Below, in pieces: positions 33,627 to 46,692 of a DNA stretch of 64,000 bases. The first letter of the stretch is position 1, and each line of letters opens with the position of its first letter. The notes beneath the pieces were generated by a model. It was not told the origin of the DNA and made no database searches. It saw only the letters and a list, made by a program, of their open reading frames with translations. The stretch is taken from contig VYZI01000203.1 of assembly GCA_013397695.1 (NCBI GenBank), forward strand, positions 969,497 through 1,033,496, given 5' to 3'. The translations under genes and the position numbers were made by a program. This stretch comes from Centropus unirufus. Its lineage: Eukaryota > Chordata > Aves > Cuculiformes > Centropidae.

Positions 33627-35239
33627 CAGCAAGCAGCAGTGGGCAGAGGCATCAGCTGCTGGTCTCCCTCTGCCCATGGAACAGACATTCCCACCACCTC
33701 ATTCCCAAGGCTGAAACCAGAACATCCCAGCAAGGATCAACCCAGCCCAAAGCCACCTGCAGCCGCAGCACAAACCCCAGCACTCGCTCTGTGCGTGGAT
33801 CTGGAGCTTCAACCCAGCACCTTCTGGGGAGGAAAAGGTGATGAGACAGGCACATGCAGCTGGGAGAGGAAGCTGGCAGGCACGGAAGCAAAGGGCTCTG
33901 GAAGAACTTTGCATATCTAATTGGTCTCGGTTTAGAGTCCGGCCAGCCAGCCATCAACAGCCTCTGCAGTTTGGCTTTTTAATGAGCTATTTTCATATAT
34001 TAACACTCCATTAAGTCTATAGCTAGATCATTTTTAGAGTAATTTGAAATGCACCTGCCACGTGGTCCTGGCTTCTTATGCTGGTGTGGTAGTGTAATCC
34101 AACGTAACCCGCGCTGCCTCCAGCCCTGGCCACGGAGAGCCAGGAGCAAATCTATGGTGATAGGGAGGGCAGGTGGGACCGCGAGGCAAAGTAGAGGAGG
34201 ATGGAGACTTTTGGTTAGTGCTCCAGGTGTCACTGCTCCACCTTTGCCATCCTCGTCAAGACCGGGGGCTGCTTGTGCACAGCAGGAACTCTGGGAACAT
34301 CCCTGCATCCACAAAAGGCTCTTTTCATGTACTCTTGAGTCGGTGCTGTGGGCTAAAGGGCTCCAGGAACCAGGTGAAGGACAGCTGAGGACTTCACCAC
34401 AAGCATCACAAGGGGCTCCCAGCTCCCACGTTGCAGCAGTGGCTTGAGGGGAGCCCCAGCTGCTTCTGCTGCCCGCAGTAATGGGTGCAGCAGGGACCCA
34501 CGCGCTCCTGTCAGCAGCCGGACTGTTAACTCAGAAGTAGCTTTTTTTAATTAGAATGTTTGTGTTTTAAAATAATTCCACAAAAGCTAAAACTTGTTCA
34601 GGAAACAACCATCTGCCATCCTAAAATGATACAGGCTACAGTAAAAACAGGCCACGGAAAACTCCCTGAGTAATGACTGCGTGTACAGTAAAGTGCAGCA
34701 GGAGAGCAAAGCCTGAAGCAGTGGTTTCTGCCAGCTGTGATTTACTACTTCTCTCTTTATAAATTAAATATAACTGTATGTTAGCCCTTCAGCATAAAGA
34801 TGAAGAGATAAGGATGTGTAGAGGCAGGGCATGCTGTGCCCAAGAATGGCTCTCAGGAAATATTGCTCTGTTTGCCCTTTTAAACAGTCATTTCAGTTGT
34901 TACTGCACACAGCGCTGGGGCTTCTGAGGAGCCCTTCACCTCTGCAGCAATCCCTGGCCTCGCTCTCCCATTAAAGGATTTCAGTGCACATCAGCGGGGT
35001 GATTTAATTCAGTCTCAAAAATTGGAGGGGCGTGTTTGCGCCTTTCAGAGGGGAATAAGGTTAGCAGGAGGTTGAGTGGAAGAGGGGGTGACAAGACATG
35101 AGGTGAGCCCTGTGCTCTGGTCACACCCTGAGGCAGCACTCCCTGCCCTGGGACAGCTCAGGGAGCATCATCTGCTGCTTCTTAGGTCCCAAAAATCCCT
35201 TGTGTCCCATTCATCCCAGGCATTAGGGAGCCAAAAACT

Positions 35240-35445
35240 CGTGGAGTCATTAAGGTTGGAAAGGACCTCTCAGCTCATCCAGTCCAGCCATCAGCTGAAC
35301 CTCACCGTGCTCCTAAACCATGTCCTGAAGTCCCATGGCCACAGCTGGAACCCCTGCAGGGATGGAGACTCCACCACTGCCCTCTCAGCCTCTGCCAAGG
35401 CTTTCCCATTCTTTCAGTAAAGTCCTGCAGTCTCATCTGGGGGAA
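35240..35445 (-). mobile_element. CR1 LINE fragment
   Basis: GGAGTCATTAAGGTTGGAAA, AGCTCATCCAGTCCAGCCAT, GGAGACTCCACCACTGCCCT and CCCATTCTTTCAGTAAAGTC, the reverse of the CR1 3' region. Confidence 0.9.
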
Positions 35446-36225
35446 CCTGATGTTTTCCTTGTTGCCGCACCTTTGTCTTGGGCGAGGGCGGGTGAGAAAC
35501 CCCACCTGTAATATTTCCATTCCCTGTTCTCTCCCGCTGCCTTGGCTCCCAACATCCATGGCACCGTCATTATAAGAAATGTAATTTGGGTGATGGATGG
35601 GCTCTGCTCGGTTCCTCTAATACCCTCATGAAAATTTTAAACAGTGCAGATTACCTTGCCTGTCAACGCTGCCTGGTTTGGCCACCCCGTGCATGGCAGG
35701 GAGCCAGCCTGAAGGGCCTGAGGAGTTGTCCTTGCAGGAGTGAAAGCAGTAAGAAAACCCTAGGGTGCGGGCTGGGCTGTTCTGGGGCAAGATAGGTGTT
35801 TTCAAGGGATTTTTCAGGACACTTCTGGGCTTTCAGGTCCCTGTCTTGCAGGTTTGTGCTGAGCTCTGAGCCCTGGCACGGCTGCGGTGGTGCTGGGGTA
35901 GGGGGAAAGCTGGGTTTTGCTGGTGCTACGGGAGGCAGAGCTGCTCTTAAGCAGCTTTGCAGTATTAGTGAGGCTAATTCTTTCATCGGTAGGAGCGTTT
36001 TATTTCAATACTGAAAAGAAAGTATAATAAAAGTATAATTCACAAACTTAGGAAGGTAATTCCAGGCACCCCAGCCCCGATGCAGATCAGTATCAATAAT
36101 CATTTCCTAATGCACGCCAGGTGCTGGCTCTCGTGAGGCAGGTGATGCTCCTCCTGGCCCCTTGCCCTGAAGCACGAGGTCAGAGCGCACTTACGATACC
36201 AGTATCCAACCCTTCTCTTTCCCAC

Positions 36226-36607
36226 AGGAGGACAGGCTGAGGGACTTGGGTTTGTCCAGCCTGGAGAAGAGAAGGCTCTGGGGAGACCTCAGAGCAGCTT
36301 CCAGTGCTGGAAGGGGCTCCAGGAAAGATGGGAAGGGGCTCTGGATGAGGGAGGGCAGGGATAGGATTGGGGGGTGGGGAGGTAGTTTTTCAGCTGAAAG
36401 AGGAGAGATTGAGATGGGAATTTAGGAAGAAATGTTTCCTGTGAGGGTGGGGAGGCCCTGGCCCAGGTTGCCCAGAGCAGTGGTGGCTGCCCCATCCCTG
36501 GAGGTGTTCAAGGCCAGGTTGGATGGGGCTTGGAGCCCCTGATCCAGTGGGAGGTGTCCCTGCCCATGGCTTTAAGGTCTCTTCCAAGCCAAAAGTTTCT
36601 GTGCTTC
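36226..36607 (+). mobile_element. CR1 LINE fragment, longest in the window
   Basis: It starts AGGAGGACAGGCTGAGGGAC in the CR1 region just after the reverse-transcriptase frame, then CCAGCCTGGAGAAGAGAAGG, CAGCTGAAAGAGGAGAGATT and GGCTGCCCCATCCCTGGAGG. The last part before the 3' end is shortened (CCCATGGCTTTAAGGTCTC). Confidence 0.9.
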
Positions 36608-38587
36608 CTGGGGTTCACACTGGGACTGTGCACAAATGCATATCCGAGCTGAATTTTGGCCTCGGCTTCCCCTGACCAGCAGTTTCTACCCACTGCTGTG
36701 AAGCTGATGGTACGAGTGGCTCTAAATAGATTTGTCCCCTGGATGCCGTCTTGGTTAGTCAAGGTCTCCCTCTGAAAGGCGAGGCGGCCTTCCCAGGTCA
36801 TTCTCAGCCATTTCACATCTGCAGAGGAGAAACAGGCAGGAAATTAGTCAGCAGTGAATTGGGAATAGATTTTGTGGGAAGAGGAGGCGAGGACGATGCA
36901 ATCCATTCCCCACGCAGCTGCACCGTGCAGGAGGTGTTTGCTGGGCTCAGCCTGAGCAGAGACAGCCTTCCCAGCACAGAGAGCCTGACAGGTACTAAAA
37001 GAAGAGTCAAATCCCTTTGATTTTTAAATATCTGGGTCTTGATCCCATAACGCTGTCTGCACTGCCTGGGAGAAGCCACCCGCACTGAGTGAGCTTCATT
37101 TACATGTTGTGACAGTGATTTATTCTCCATATAAGCCATCCCTGCCTCCTCTCCCTGCTGTCTCACCGTGCCCTGGTTCCCCTGTCACAGCCCTGCCACG
37201 AGCTTGCTTTCACCGTCCTGAGCCCCCTTTGCCATGGGGAAGGGAGCGGAGTCCTTACAAAAATCCTTGGGGTTGGTGGCTGTCAGCATCGCCGGGTCCA
37301 TCAGATCTCCACCAGATGGGAAGACCGGAGCAGCAGAGCCAGTGTTTCTGCCCAGTAGAACCCAGATGTATTCAGCACTTTCCCTACCCGCAGGAGATGA
37401 AATTCACGAGCTCCTGGGCTGGTCCTGCCCCAGCCTTCAGGCTCGCTGCAGCCTGGAAGCGTGTGCATGGATGGACACGTTGCTGTCCTGACAGCAGCAC
37501 CACGACCTCGTCTTGCCTACCCGCCAGCCCAAGCCCCGGTGATGCTGAGGACACAACCAGCCCATGGGAAAGGCACCGGCTCAGCAAGGAATTAAAACAC
37601 AGAGAGGCAGAATGGGAGAGGCTGCACGTGAGGAGCAGCCCATTGGATACCCTGAAAGTTCTTTTGAACAACCAAACCCAGGCTCCCGGTGAGTGCAAGT
37701 TTGGGGGATGAATGGATCCCCTTGATGGGGGGGAGTGGAGCCTCTGCATTAGGTGAAGGTTATATTACCAGTGCATTATTGATGAGCCTCCTGGGAGGAG
37801 CTGGGGCCGCTTCCCTGGCTCCGTGTCTGGGCACTCCAGCGTAGAAATGATTGAGCACCCCAAAGTCCGACCTGTGAGGGAATAACTCCTTTAGTTTAGA
37901 CCCTAAAGAGACCCAATAACTGCCTGAGTCTCCGCAGAGAAAGTGCCCTGCCTGCATTGCCCCACTGCACTATCAATGCCCCCACTCTGTACCTCCGTCC
38001 CCAGTTTCTTGATTACATGGTTATTACCAAGGGACTGCTTTTCTTGTACTGGGGGCTGCGATGGAGCCATGGCTCACACACACATCTAGGGACTGCCCTT
38101 ATCCGGAGAATTCACGTTTTAAACAGGCAAGACAGAGCAAGGAGGGAAACAGAGGCAACTGAGGCACGGAGCTCTGAAAAGGGAAACCCAAACCAGCAGC
38201 AGCGCTAATTCCTCATCCAAAGCCAATGCCTCTCCCAGGCGCCAGCGTTACCTTTGGGGAGGCTTCTTTCCTTTGCCTTTGCACCTCGCCCAGGTCAGGA
38301 GGCGATGCCCTGCTCTTCCTAGACAGATGAGCCAAAGAAACACTTCTTCCTCATGAAAAACGAGGCATCGCTGTCTGTGCAGCTCTGCTGAAGATTTAGA
38401 CCCCAAACTTTCCTCTGAGTTGGCAAATCTCCTGCTCTCACCGCCCGTAATCTCCCTGCAGATTACTCCATCCCCGCGCTGCCGCGAAGTGAGCAGAGCT
38501 GCTTTAAGCAGACAGCATTTGCAGTCCTACACATCTAATCAGATTGTTTTGACCGGATTTGCTTTTTAAAGCCTCAGAAGCTCAGCA

Positions 38588-38619
38588 GGGCTTTTTCACG
38601 TTGGGGCTTTTTCACGTTG
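38588..38619 (+). repeat. 16-bp perfect tandem duplication
   Basis: GGGCTTTTTCACGTTG occurs twice in direct succession with no mismatch, in otherwise unremarkable intergenic DNA. Confidence 0.9.
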
Positions 38620-38994
38620 AGTCTCTCCTCGGGCCCACATGGAATTGTTTCTGGGCAGCTGAAAACCTTCTGCTACATAAAGTCATTTTCTGTTCGAGAA
38701 GCCCGAGCATGGCTCATCAGTAAAATCAAGCCAATGGGACTGTAGCTATTGATTTTTTCCTACTTCTACCACTCTTTGACTGCCTGGAAAACATTTCTGT
38801 AGCAAATGATAGTCACTTTGGGGCAGCTTTGTAATTGCAGGAGCTCGGCAGACAGTTTGCCTGCATGCAACCTCATTGTCCTACCAGCAAATTTTTCAAA
38901 TATTTGAAAGGAACTGATGAAAATTTGGGCACAGACACCACAAAAGAGCCCTCCAGCCAGACGCAGGCCTGCACTCTGTGCGCGTCCAGAATGA

Positions 38995-39139
38995 AGAAGC
39001 ACCTTAAAAAGGGCTCCAGGAGAGCTGAGGAGGAGCTCCTTATCAGGGAGTGCAGGGATAGGACGAGAAGAGACGTTTTTCAGCTGAAAGAGGGGAGACT
39101 GAGATGAGATCCCTGGGATTTTCCTGTGAGGGTGGGGAC
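38995..39139 (+). mobile_element. CR1 LINE fragment lacking its 3' end
   Basis: AAGGGCTCCAGGAGAGCTGA, GGGAGTGCAGGGATAGGACG and TTTTTCAGCTGAAAGAGGGG match the copies at 19,385 and 36,226, but the match stops after GTGAGGGTGGGGA. The 3' half is missing, which is unusual because CR1 normally truncates at the 5' side. Confidence 0.83.
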
Positions 39140-42100
39140 TTGCATCGCTTTCCCCGTGGTTTTTAAACACAAGGCAGTCAGGGAGCTGGGAAGCACAGTC
39201 CTTGGGATCGCATCTGCATTCCCAAGAAGAAACGTCATTCCTCGTAGCAAATTCTCCCCCGGCTGAGCCTTTGGCAAGATGCCCAATGAGAGCAGTGCCT
39301 AACGATGCTGCGCCGAGCTAATGGGGAGCGAGGCTGGTGATGGCGCTGCCAAGCCGGAGCTGGGTGACCCCCTTCGGAACCCCCTGCTGAACAGATGGCA
39401 GCAAAATGCCGTTGGCAGCACAGACTGGTTTGAAGACGCCTCGTTCCAATTTTGTCTCCAGCCCAAAAGGCAACTACAGCGTGAGACAGAGGTGCCAGGA
39501 TTTGAAGTCAAGGCAGGGTAAATGACAACAGGGTTCACCCCAGCAACCCTGCACGCCAGGAACTGGGTTTCTTTCTGCCTCCTCAGTGCTGGGCACAGCA
39601 TCCTGGACCCTCTCTGCTCTCCCTCATTGGTGCAACAGCCATCTCACTGGGATCAGCCCCTTCCAGCATCTGTGGAGGCTTAACGTCTGGTAGCTAATTA
39701 GCTGTACAGCAGCCGGCATTAGGAAGCCAAATCAACATGATTTCATTTAGAAACAGGAAACAGCTGTCCCCTTCTTTGCATCCAGAGCTAATTTTAAAAT
39801 ACATTAACCCCACCCTACCAAGTTGCCCGGGAGGAGGGGGTTTGCCATGTCACCTCAGGTGTTGTGGAGCTGTGTTAGGCTCCTGCCTGTCAGGCAGCTC
39901 CTGGAGCTTTCCCATTTCAGTCCAGCACATCCCTGCCTGCATCCATGTGGGCTGCAGTGGGAACGGGCAGGAAACCTTGAACCCTGTCCTACATCCTCAA
40001 GGGAGGGTCACAAAGCAGAGGACATTTCCAAGGTGGCTGGTTTTAGCCCTCAGAAACATCTCCAAATTGTGCTTTGGAGAGACCCTTCCAGGAAAAATCA
40101 TCCAGGGTGAGGGCAGTGCCTTCCTGGGGAAGATGGATAATGAATTTTGCAGCTGGGTCAGAAAGGTGACTGACCCTGCTCCAAGGCTGCCCCAGAGTTA
40201 GCTCCAATGGACCTTGTGCAGCTCGGAGAGCGGTGGCAGGGGCACGGCAGGGGCTGCAGCGAGCCATCCATCACTGCCTCCTGCGGTTTGTCCTGTGTCT
40301 CAGAGCTGTCACGGACCTCACCGGCTCCCGCAGCTCGCCAGTCCACGTGCCGCTGGTGCCTGCCAGGCAGAAAGGACACCAGGAAGGAGCCTGCCACCAC
40401 ATCCCAGGGCACATTACGGATGCCCTGGAAGGTTCAAGATCCCTATTTACTTTGCACACCTTGGCATTGTGGCATTTTGCCTTGGGCTGGGCTCTGCTGC
40501 CCACAGGAAAGCTCCTGTGCTGCTTTGCCCTGCGCTGAGCCCAGCTGCAGGAGGGACGGAGCTGGCTGGGTGCTCAGAGCTGGGAGCATCCTTGGAGCTG
40601 CCTGCATGGCAGACTTGTGGCCAGGCACCAGCTGGAGAAGGCTCTGGCCACTCAAACTCCCTCCTCTGGAAAGCTCGCACCTGCCAGATGACCGGGAAGG
40701 TGCCACATGCAGAGGAGGTGACTGGAGGGTGGCATTTTGCCTCCGAAAAGGAAGTGAATTGATTGTTGTCACACTGCAGCTCAGCTGGAAGCTTCCCAAG
40801 CCTCCTCAATGCCTGATTTTCCACACCCTGTGCTTACAACAGGGAGAAATTGGCTTCATCATATTTTATACCCAGCACCTGCAGTGGTTGGTCCGGTTTA
40901 AGGCACCTGAAGACTATTACAGCCTTGCAATGAGCCGCATAAAACAGGCTCTTGGGGTGGTTTTCCAGCCTGGGAGCTTGTTCCTTCTCTGCCCTGCAGG
41001 AGCCAGCTGGGAGTGAGCAGTGCTGCTGGGCACTCGCTGCCAGGAGGCCTGGCACAAATCCCTGCAGAGCCAAGGGATGTGATGAGAGCCGGGATCCAAG
41101 GCACAGCCCTGGCTGCAGCGCAGCCACGAGCCGCTCTGGATGGAAGCGATGGGAATGCACCATGGATGCTTTCCAGAAACAGGCGAGGTGGGATCCCACT
41201 TAGGGAATTTCAGCAGCCTGCCAGAGCCGTGATTAGCATTCCAGAGCTGAGGCGGCAGCAAACTCGGGTTATTCTGAACAGATAAGCACCATCTGTGCCC
41301 TCAGCGCAGGAGCCAGCACCTCACGCGGGTTGCAGCACCTGCTTGGAGGAGCTCATGGCATGGGTGATACCTTAAAATCCTATCCCAACTCCTCTGGAGT
41401 GGGGTTGGACACTGCCAAGCTGATGAGAAACCAGCTGGATAAAGGAGAGAAAGAGAGGGAGCGGTCGAAGGAGGGAGCTCATCACCTGCTGGAGATGTCA
41501 GTGTTGGCTCTGGGGCACTGGGCTGTGCTGGATGTTGCTTGTTCCTTTGGCATTGGCTGCTCAGGCTTAGCTGAAAGGCTTTGGCATCCGTGCCCAGCCT
41601 GAGAAAGTTCTTTTTTTGCGTCCCACTTGATGCACTCACTCAGCTTCCCAAAGGGACTTTTCAGAAAAAAAAATAAAATACATATATATAGTGGGGATAT
41701 TGGACAGGACAATTTTTTTCTGCCTGTTTCCCATTTATCACCCTGAAGAAGATTAAAGCTCATGGCCACCTTAGCCTACATTCGCACTCCAGGATCTCTC
41801 TTATTTTTTTTCTCTCCTCTAACCTAGTTACATTCCCGTAAATGCAGTCTGGCCTCGAGGTATTAAAGATGTAGTGAGTGCTAACACAGCCTGCAAACTC
41901 CCAGCCTGGCAGCAGCATCCGGAGCCTCGAAGAGGAACGGCAGAGCTGGGCTTCCAGCAGAGCCAGGTTCGTGGAGGGCAGAGGGGGTGCAGGGTTTAAT
42001 CACAGCTGCAATGGGAAATGGCAGAGAGGGGCAGGGTGTTGTGTTGGAATGTCTGCAAAGAACCAATCAAAGGCAAAAAATAACTTGTAGAATCAAGAAA

Positions 42101-42898
42101 TTTGGGATGGGGAAGATTTGAGAATGGATGGAGCTGCTGGCCCTGGGCTGGCTCAGACTCTGCTCACCTTAATTAAATTAGAGCCATTTAAAAAGTAATA
42201 ACCAACTTTCCTCCCATACACTCACAGTTTATTCGTGCATCGCTTGCTATTTTTAAATCCCTCTGCTTTCCCCATCAAAAGGTGCTCTCCTTTATGTCTT
42301 AATTATCCCCTGGACCCCAGAGCCTGGCTGCCGCTTCGTTCTTTGAAGCGAGGCCGTTTGAACTCTGCTACCGATGCCTTCAGAGGCTCCGGCTTTACAC
42401 TGGACTCGTTCCTTTGCCATCAGCAGCTGCAGTGATTTATACATTAATTTTAATAGAATGCTGAGACCTCGGTGTCCCACATGGAAATGGAGCAATGCCA
42501 GGAATGGCCTCGGCCACACTGAGGGACGTGAACACAGAAGCAGAGCAGGGGCTGAGCTTGACCTAAGGAAGATGCTGGTGCGTTAGGATGGAGAAAGGTT
42601 CCTGTGTGGGTCAGGAGGGACCTCACTGCCCATGACAGGACAGCTCCTGGCCAGGAAAGTGGAAGAGGAGACCAGGAATTTCTCCAGCTGGACTGGAGAT
42701 GGTTGTCGTGGCTGTTGTATTTTTCTCTGAGTCCCGAGAGCTGGGTCTGGTTTGTCTCTGGTGTTTAGGACCAGGCTGGGAAAAGTGAAAATAAGAATAA
42801 TTGCTAAAGATAAAAATATACAATGACAGTGGCCCTGCAGTACATAAGGGGTTTACAGGAGAGATGAGGACTCCCCTTAGCAGGAATTAATGTCCCAG

Positions 42899-43164
42899 GG
42901 CAAGGACTAATGGTTTTAATCTAAAGGAGGGGAGATTTAGACTGGATATAAGGAAGACAATTTGTCACTATGAGGGTGGGGAGGCCCTGGCCCAGGTTGC
43001 CCCGAGCAGTGGTGGCTGCCCCATCCCTGGAGGGGTTGAATTCCAAGCTGGATGGGGCTTGGAGCCCCTGATGCAGTGGGAGGTGTCCCTGCCCGTGGCA
43101 GGGGGTGGAATTGGATGGGCTTTGAGGTCCATTCCAACCCAAGCCATTCCACGATTCTATGATC
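42899..43164 (+). mobile_element. CR1 LINE fragment
   Basis: TCTAAAGGAGGGGAGATTTA, GACTGGATATAAGGAAGACA, GTGGTGGCTGCCCCATCCCT and CCATTCCACGATTCTATGAT. An ordinary 5'-truncated copy. Confidence 0.9.
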
Positions 43165-45444
43165 TGATGGCTCACAAGTTAATTCCCCATCACAAACATG
43201 ATTATTAGTAGAATATAAAATATTTCAGCAGTATTAATGGTGAAAAAGGAATGGGTGCTCTTCTGTTGGGATTTTTTTTAAAGGAAGTTCTTCTAACTCT
43301 TTGTTCCACTGATGCATATTCAGAGTGGCGTAAGTGGGGCCCTCACTGTTTCAATTAACATTAATGCACAATTATTTTTCTCCATATTTATGCTGCTCTA
43401 GCAGGCCATGGGTTCTGGTTGTTATTCTTTTTTCCTTACATTTGTATGTTAATTCAGCATTTAAAATATCTTTCTCCCCAACCCATTTGCATGGTGATAA
43501 AGTATAATGAGAGGGGGAAAGATTTATGGCTAGAACACGAGAGGAAGGAAAAGGCTGCCTATCAAATCAGGAGATAAATCCTGGCTTTTACCAGATCATA
43601 AGATATAATTGCATCTAACGCAGAGATTGCACAGAACCAATTCATTCCTTGATGCTGTTTACTGCTGGGAATTTGTAGCAAATAAGCCAGCCTTAAAAAT
43701 GAGCCGAGCCTGCGGTGCCATGGTGTTCCCTGTGCTTTGCTGTGCCTGGAATCCCTCCCTGGAGCCGTGGGTGCTCCTGGCCAGCCCTGCCTGTGGGAAA
43801 CACCCACAGCTGGGATAAACTGGTTGCAAAATAACCCCTCGTGTGCTCAGGGGTTTGGGACACCTCCATGCACAGTTCCTTTGCCTGGAGGAAATCCTAA
43901 ATTGAGAAGTGCTGGGAGTTGCCTCCCTCCCGTGCAGCAGGGCAAGTGGGGGAGATGGAAACAGAGCCAGGATTCCCAAAGGAAGGTGCCAACACTTGGA
44001 TTCACCACAGAAACGCTGAGTCCTCATCCTGCTCTTGGACTTGGGCCAAACCTTTGCCCAAGCTCAGCGAGGGCTCCCGCAGCCAGCAAGGAGACAGAGG
44101 ATTTAAGACCTAATTTCCCATTAAATATGGACAAGCTGAAAAAGGGCCAAGGGGATTTCTAATGCCAAAGAACATCTGCAACAGTGAGATGAATAGTTAG
44201 GCCCAAAGATATTTATAGATTCATTTATTTTGGCTCCTTTTGAGAGTTCCAGAGGCATCCTTTTGTCTACTTGGAGTTGGTTTCTGTTGAAAAAAGAAGA
44301 GCTCAAGCAGGGCAGTCATGAGAGGAGAGCTGAGAGAGGAACTGGTGCTCTGAGAGAGACCAAGAGCTCCTGGGTCACTCTCCTGGCGCCCAGGGAGCAT
44401 CAATTAAGCTACGGTGCACAAGCCAAGACTGAAAGGAGTCCCAAAACAGTGCAAACAGTGTTTTTCACCCCAACCTCCAGACCATGATCCCAGCAACCAA
44501 AGTTTGCCCCCTGATTTCTGATTTCCCCTTCCCAGTTCTGGGCAATGATGTTCTAAGGAGTCTGAGGCTACAGCCTCATCCTAGTTCATTAAAGTCCTTC
44601 ATGCAGAAGAGATTTAAATTCGGGGACCCTATTGTTTGAGGCTTACAGGGAGGTGTAAATTAATGCTTCTCTTTTTCCCTGACCTGCGTTACAAGCCCCA
44701 TCAGCTCAGCTTGATTTCTTTGCACTTTATGTTTTGAAGGGGAGTAAAGTGGACCCTGCGGAGAGTGTGGGCAGCTCTGGGGACGCTGCCCAAGGACAAG
44801 TCCCAGGCCCAGCCACAGGCAGAGGGGATGCATAGCTTTGTTGGAAAACAAACACAAAAACACAGTGATTTCGGGAAGCAGATGACAATCTGTGTTTAAC
44901 AAGTTAAAAATGCAGCTGTGAGTGTTTTTATGGTTCTGAAGTTTGCCAGACATCTCCCGTCATTTGGGAAAGATCCTGATGACAAGGGCTCACGCGCCTG
45001 CCACGCAGGCTCCTAATTTCATAGTTCAGTGTATTAAAAAATAGGAGGAGGAATTGTAAAGAGAAGAAAATAGTTTAAAACACCTCACAGCTCTTTATGG
45101 CTGAGCAGACCTGGGTCCTGAGTCGCAGCAGACGTGGGAGTGTGAAGTACATGCAGAGATCTACGCCAGGGATGCATTTATTTTTAGGAAATGCTTAGCA
45201 TTAATGTTCACACATAAGTTTGGAGGCTGAGTATAGTTGTGAGATTCCTGGGAGTGCTGTGTTTTCCTCCCTAGGAGGCACAGACCCCACTCCATGGGAC
45301 ACTGTTAGTGTGGGAAGGGGGTGACCGTCCCCACGGCCCCCAGTCCTGGTTGCAGATCTCCACACCAGAGATGCCCACATGGGTACCCGGCAGCAGCCTC
45401 ACTCACCTCTTGGTGCTGATGGTGCCAAACTGTGGCTTTTTGAT

Positions 45445-45590
45445 GCCTTTTCAAACACGCCTGCCCTGTGGAGGGGTTCAAAAAACATGACATTTTGGGG
45501 CATGGTTGAGTCGACACAGTGGGGTTGGGCTGAGGGTTGGACTGTGTGAGCTTTCAAGTCTGTTATAACCTCAATGATTCTGTGATTCGG
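45445..45590 (+). mobile_element. CR1 LINE 3' fragment
   Basis: CCTTTTCAAACACGCCTGCC, GGTTGAGTCGACACAGTGGG, ending CCTCAATGATTCTGTGATTC. Same subfamily as the copy at 33,490. Confidence 0.82.
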
Positions 45591-46674
45591 AGGGATGCTT
45601 ATCTGAAAGACAAGAGGTGGGAGACCTAATGGGGCGCTGAAGCAAAGGAGCTGCTGTTCCCCTTCTTTGTAGCCAACAAGTTAGAAATCACAGGGAATGT
45701 ACATCAGGGAGGACTGTGAGAAAGCCCTGACCGAGGTGAAGCAGCTCTGAAGGCTTCACCAGGTGACATCCCAGGGTTTGTCTACAGAGCAACAGACAGG
45801 AGGAAAAAATATAAGGGAACCGAATTCAGCTGTTTTGGGGGCCCTGGCTGAGGGCAGGAGGGGGTGAGGAGGGCAGAGCCCGGTTCTGTGCCCAAGGAGG
45901 AGGAAAAGCAAGTAGACTGGAAAGTTCTTCCCGACTGGAATTGCTTCGTTTCCCCTCTTCTCCCTCTCCCACGATCGTACCGTTCCTGCTCGCCCTGGCA
46001 CAGCGCCTGTCCCCGCGATGGGCACAGCTGGCAGCCCTGGAAGCAAGAGGAAACTCGGTCCCGGTTTTCCGCAGCTTGCAGGAGGAAGGATGAGACCTGA
46101 TCCGGCATAAACCTATCAGGCAGACACAGCCTATCAGCGCTGCCTGAGCAAATATGAACTGGCAGAGTGAATTTATACTGGATCAGTGTGCTGTGTCAGG
46201 CAGCCACGGAGGCTTTTTATCCGCTGCAAGAAGCCCTGGAGCTGGATTTACAGAGCCATGAAACCCTGTGCCTGCTCCCTAGAGATAGGGAGGGAGTTTG
46301 TCCCAAGATGGGCAGAGCATCTTTCAATCCATCTTTTGGGAAGGAGGTATTTTGATGGAAAGTATTCTTTTTCTCCTTTCTTCTAATGCTATTGACACAC
46401 TTTGTTTTGATTTGGACTTGCTTTACCCACGCCAACGCGCAGCGGGACAGACACCGGCACTACAAACACCGGGTGTGCTCCAGCATTTATGTACATGCAA
46501 ATCCCTTCATGTTGAGGCAAGCCATGAAAATCCATCTCTATCTTGAGCCAAAGCCTTAGAAAAAAAATTACTCGTACACATCCCAGACTCCCCCCAAGTA
46601 TCTTTGGCCGTTGTGTGCCTGAAATAATGGGCTTTGCAGCTGTTACTTCTTAGATTTAATGTAATGCGGGCAGC

Positions 46675-46692
46675 AAATAAATAAATAAATAA
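46675..46692 (+). repeat. (AAAT)n microsatellite
   Basis: Four and a half AAAT units. Short, and likely of low polymorphism. Confidence 0.85.

Larger units (their letters stand above)
33627..42898. other. Intergenic sequence, no gene seen
   Basis: CR1 copies at 35,240, 36,226 and 38,995 and one 16-bp duplication. The longest open frame, 40,207-41,016 on the plus strand (269 codons), overlaps long open frames in the other two forward frames and has no domain or motif; it is treated as chance in GC-rich DNA. Confidence 0.7.

Noticed and set aside
37109..37711. 200-codon open frame, Pro/Ser-rich
   Set aside because: Composition only; no domain, no splice-site context, and overlapping frames on both strands.
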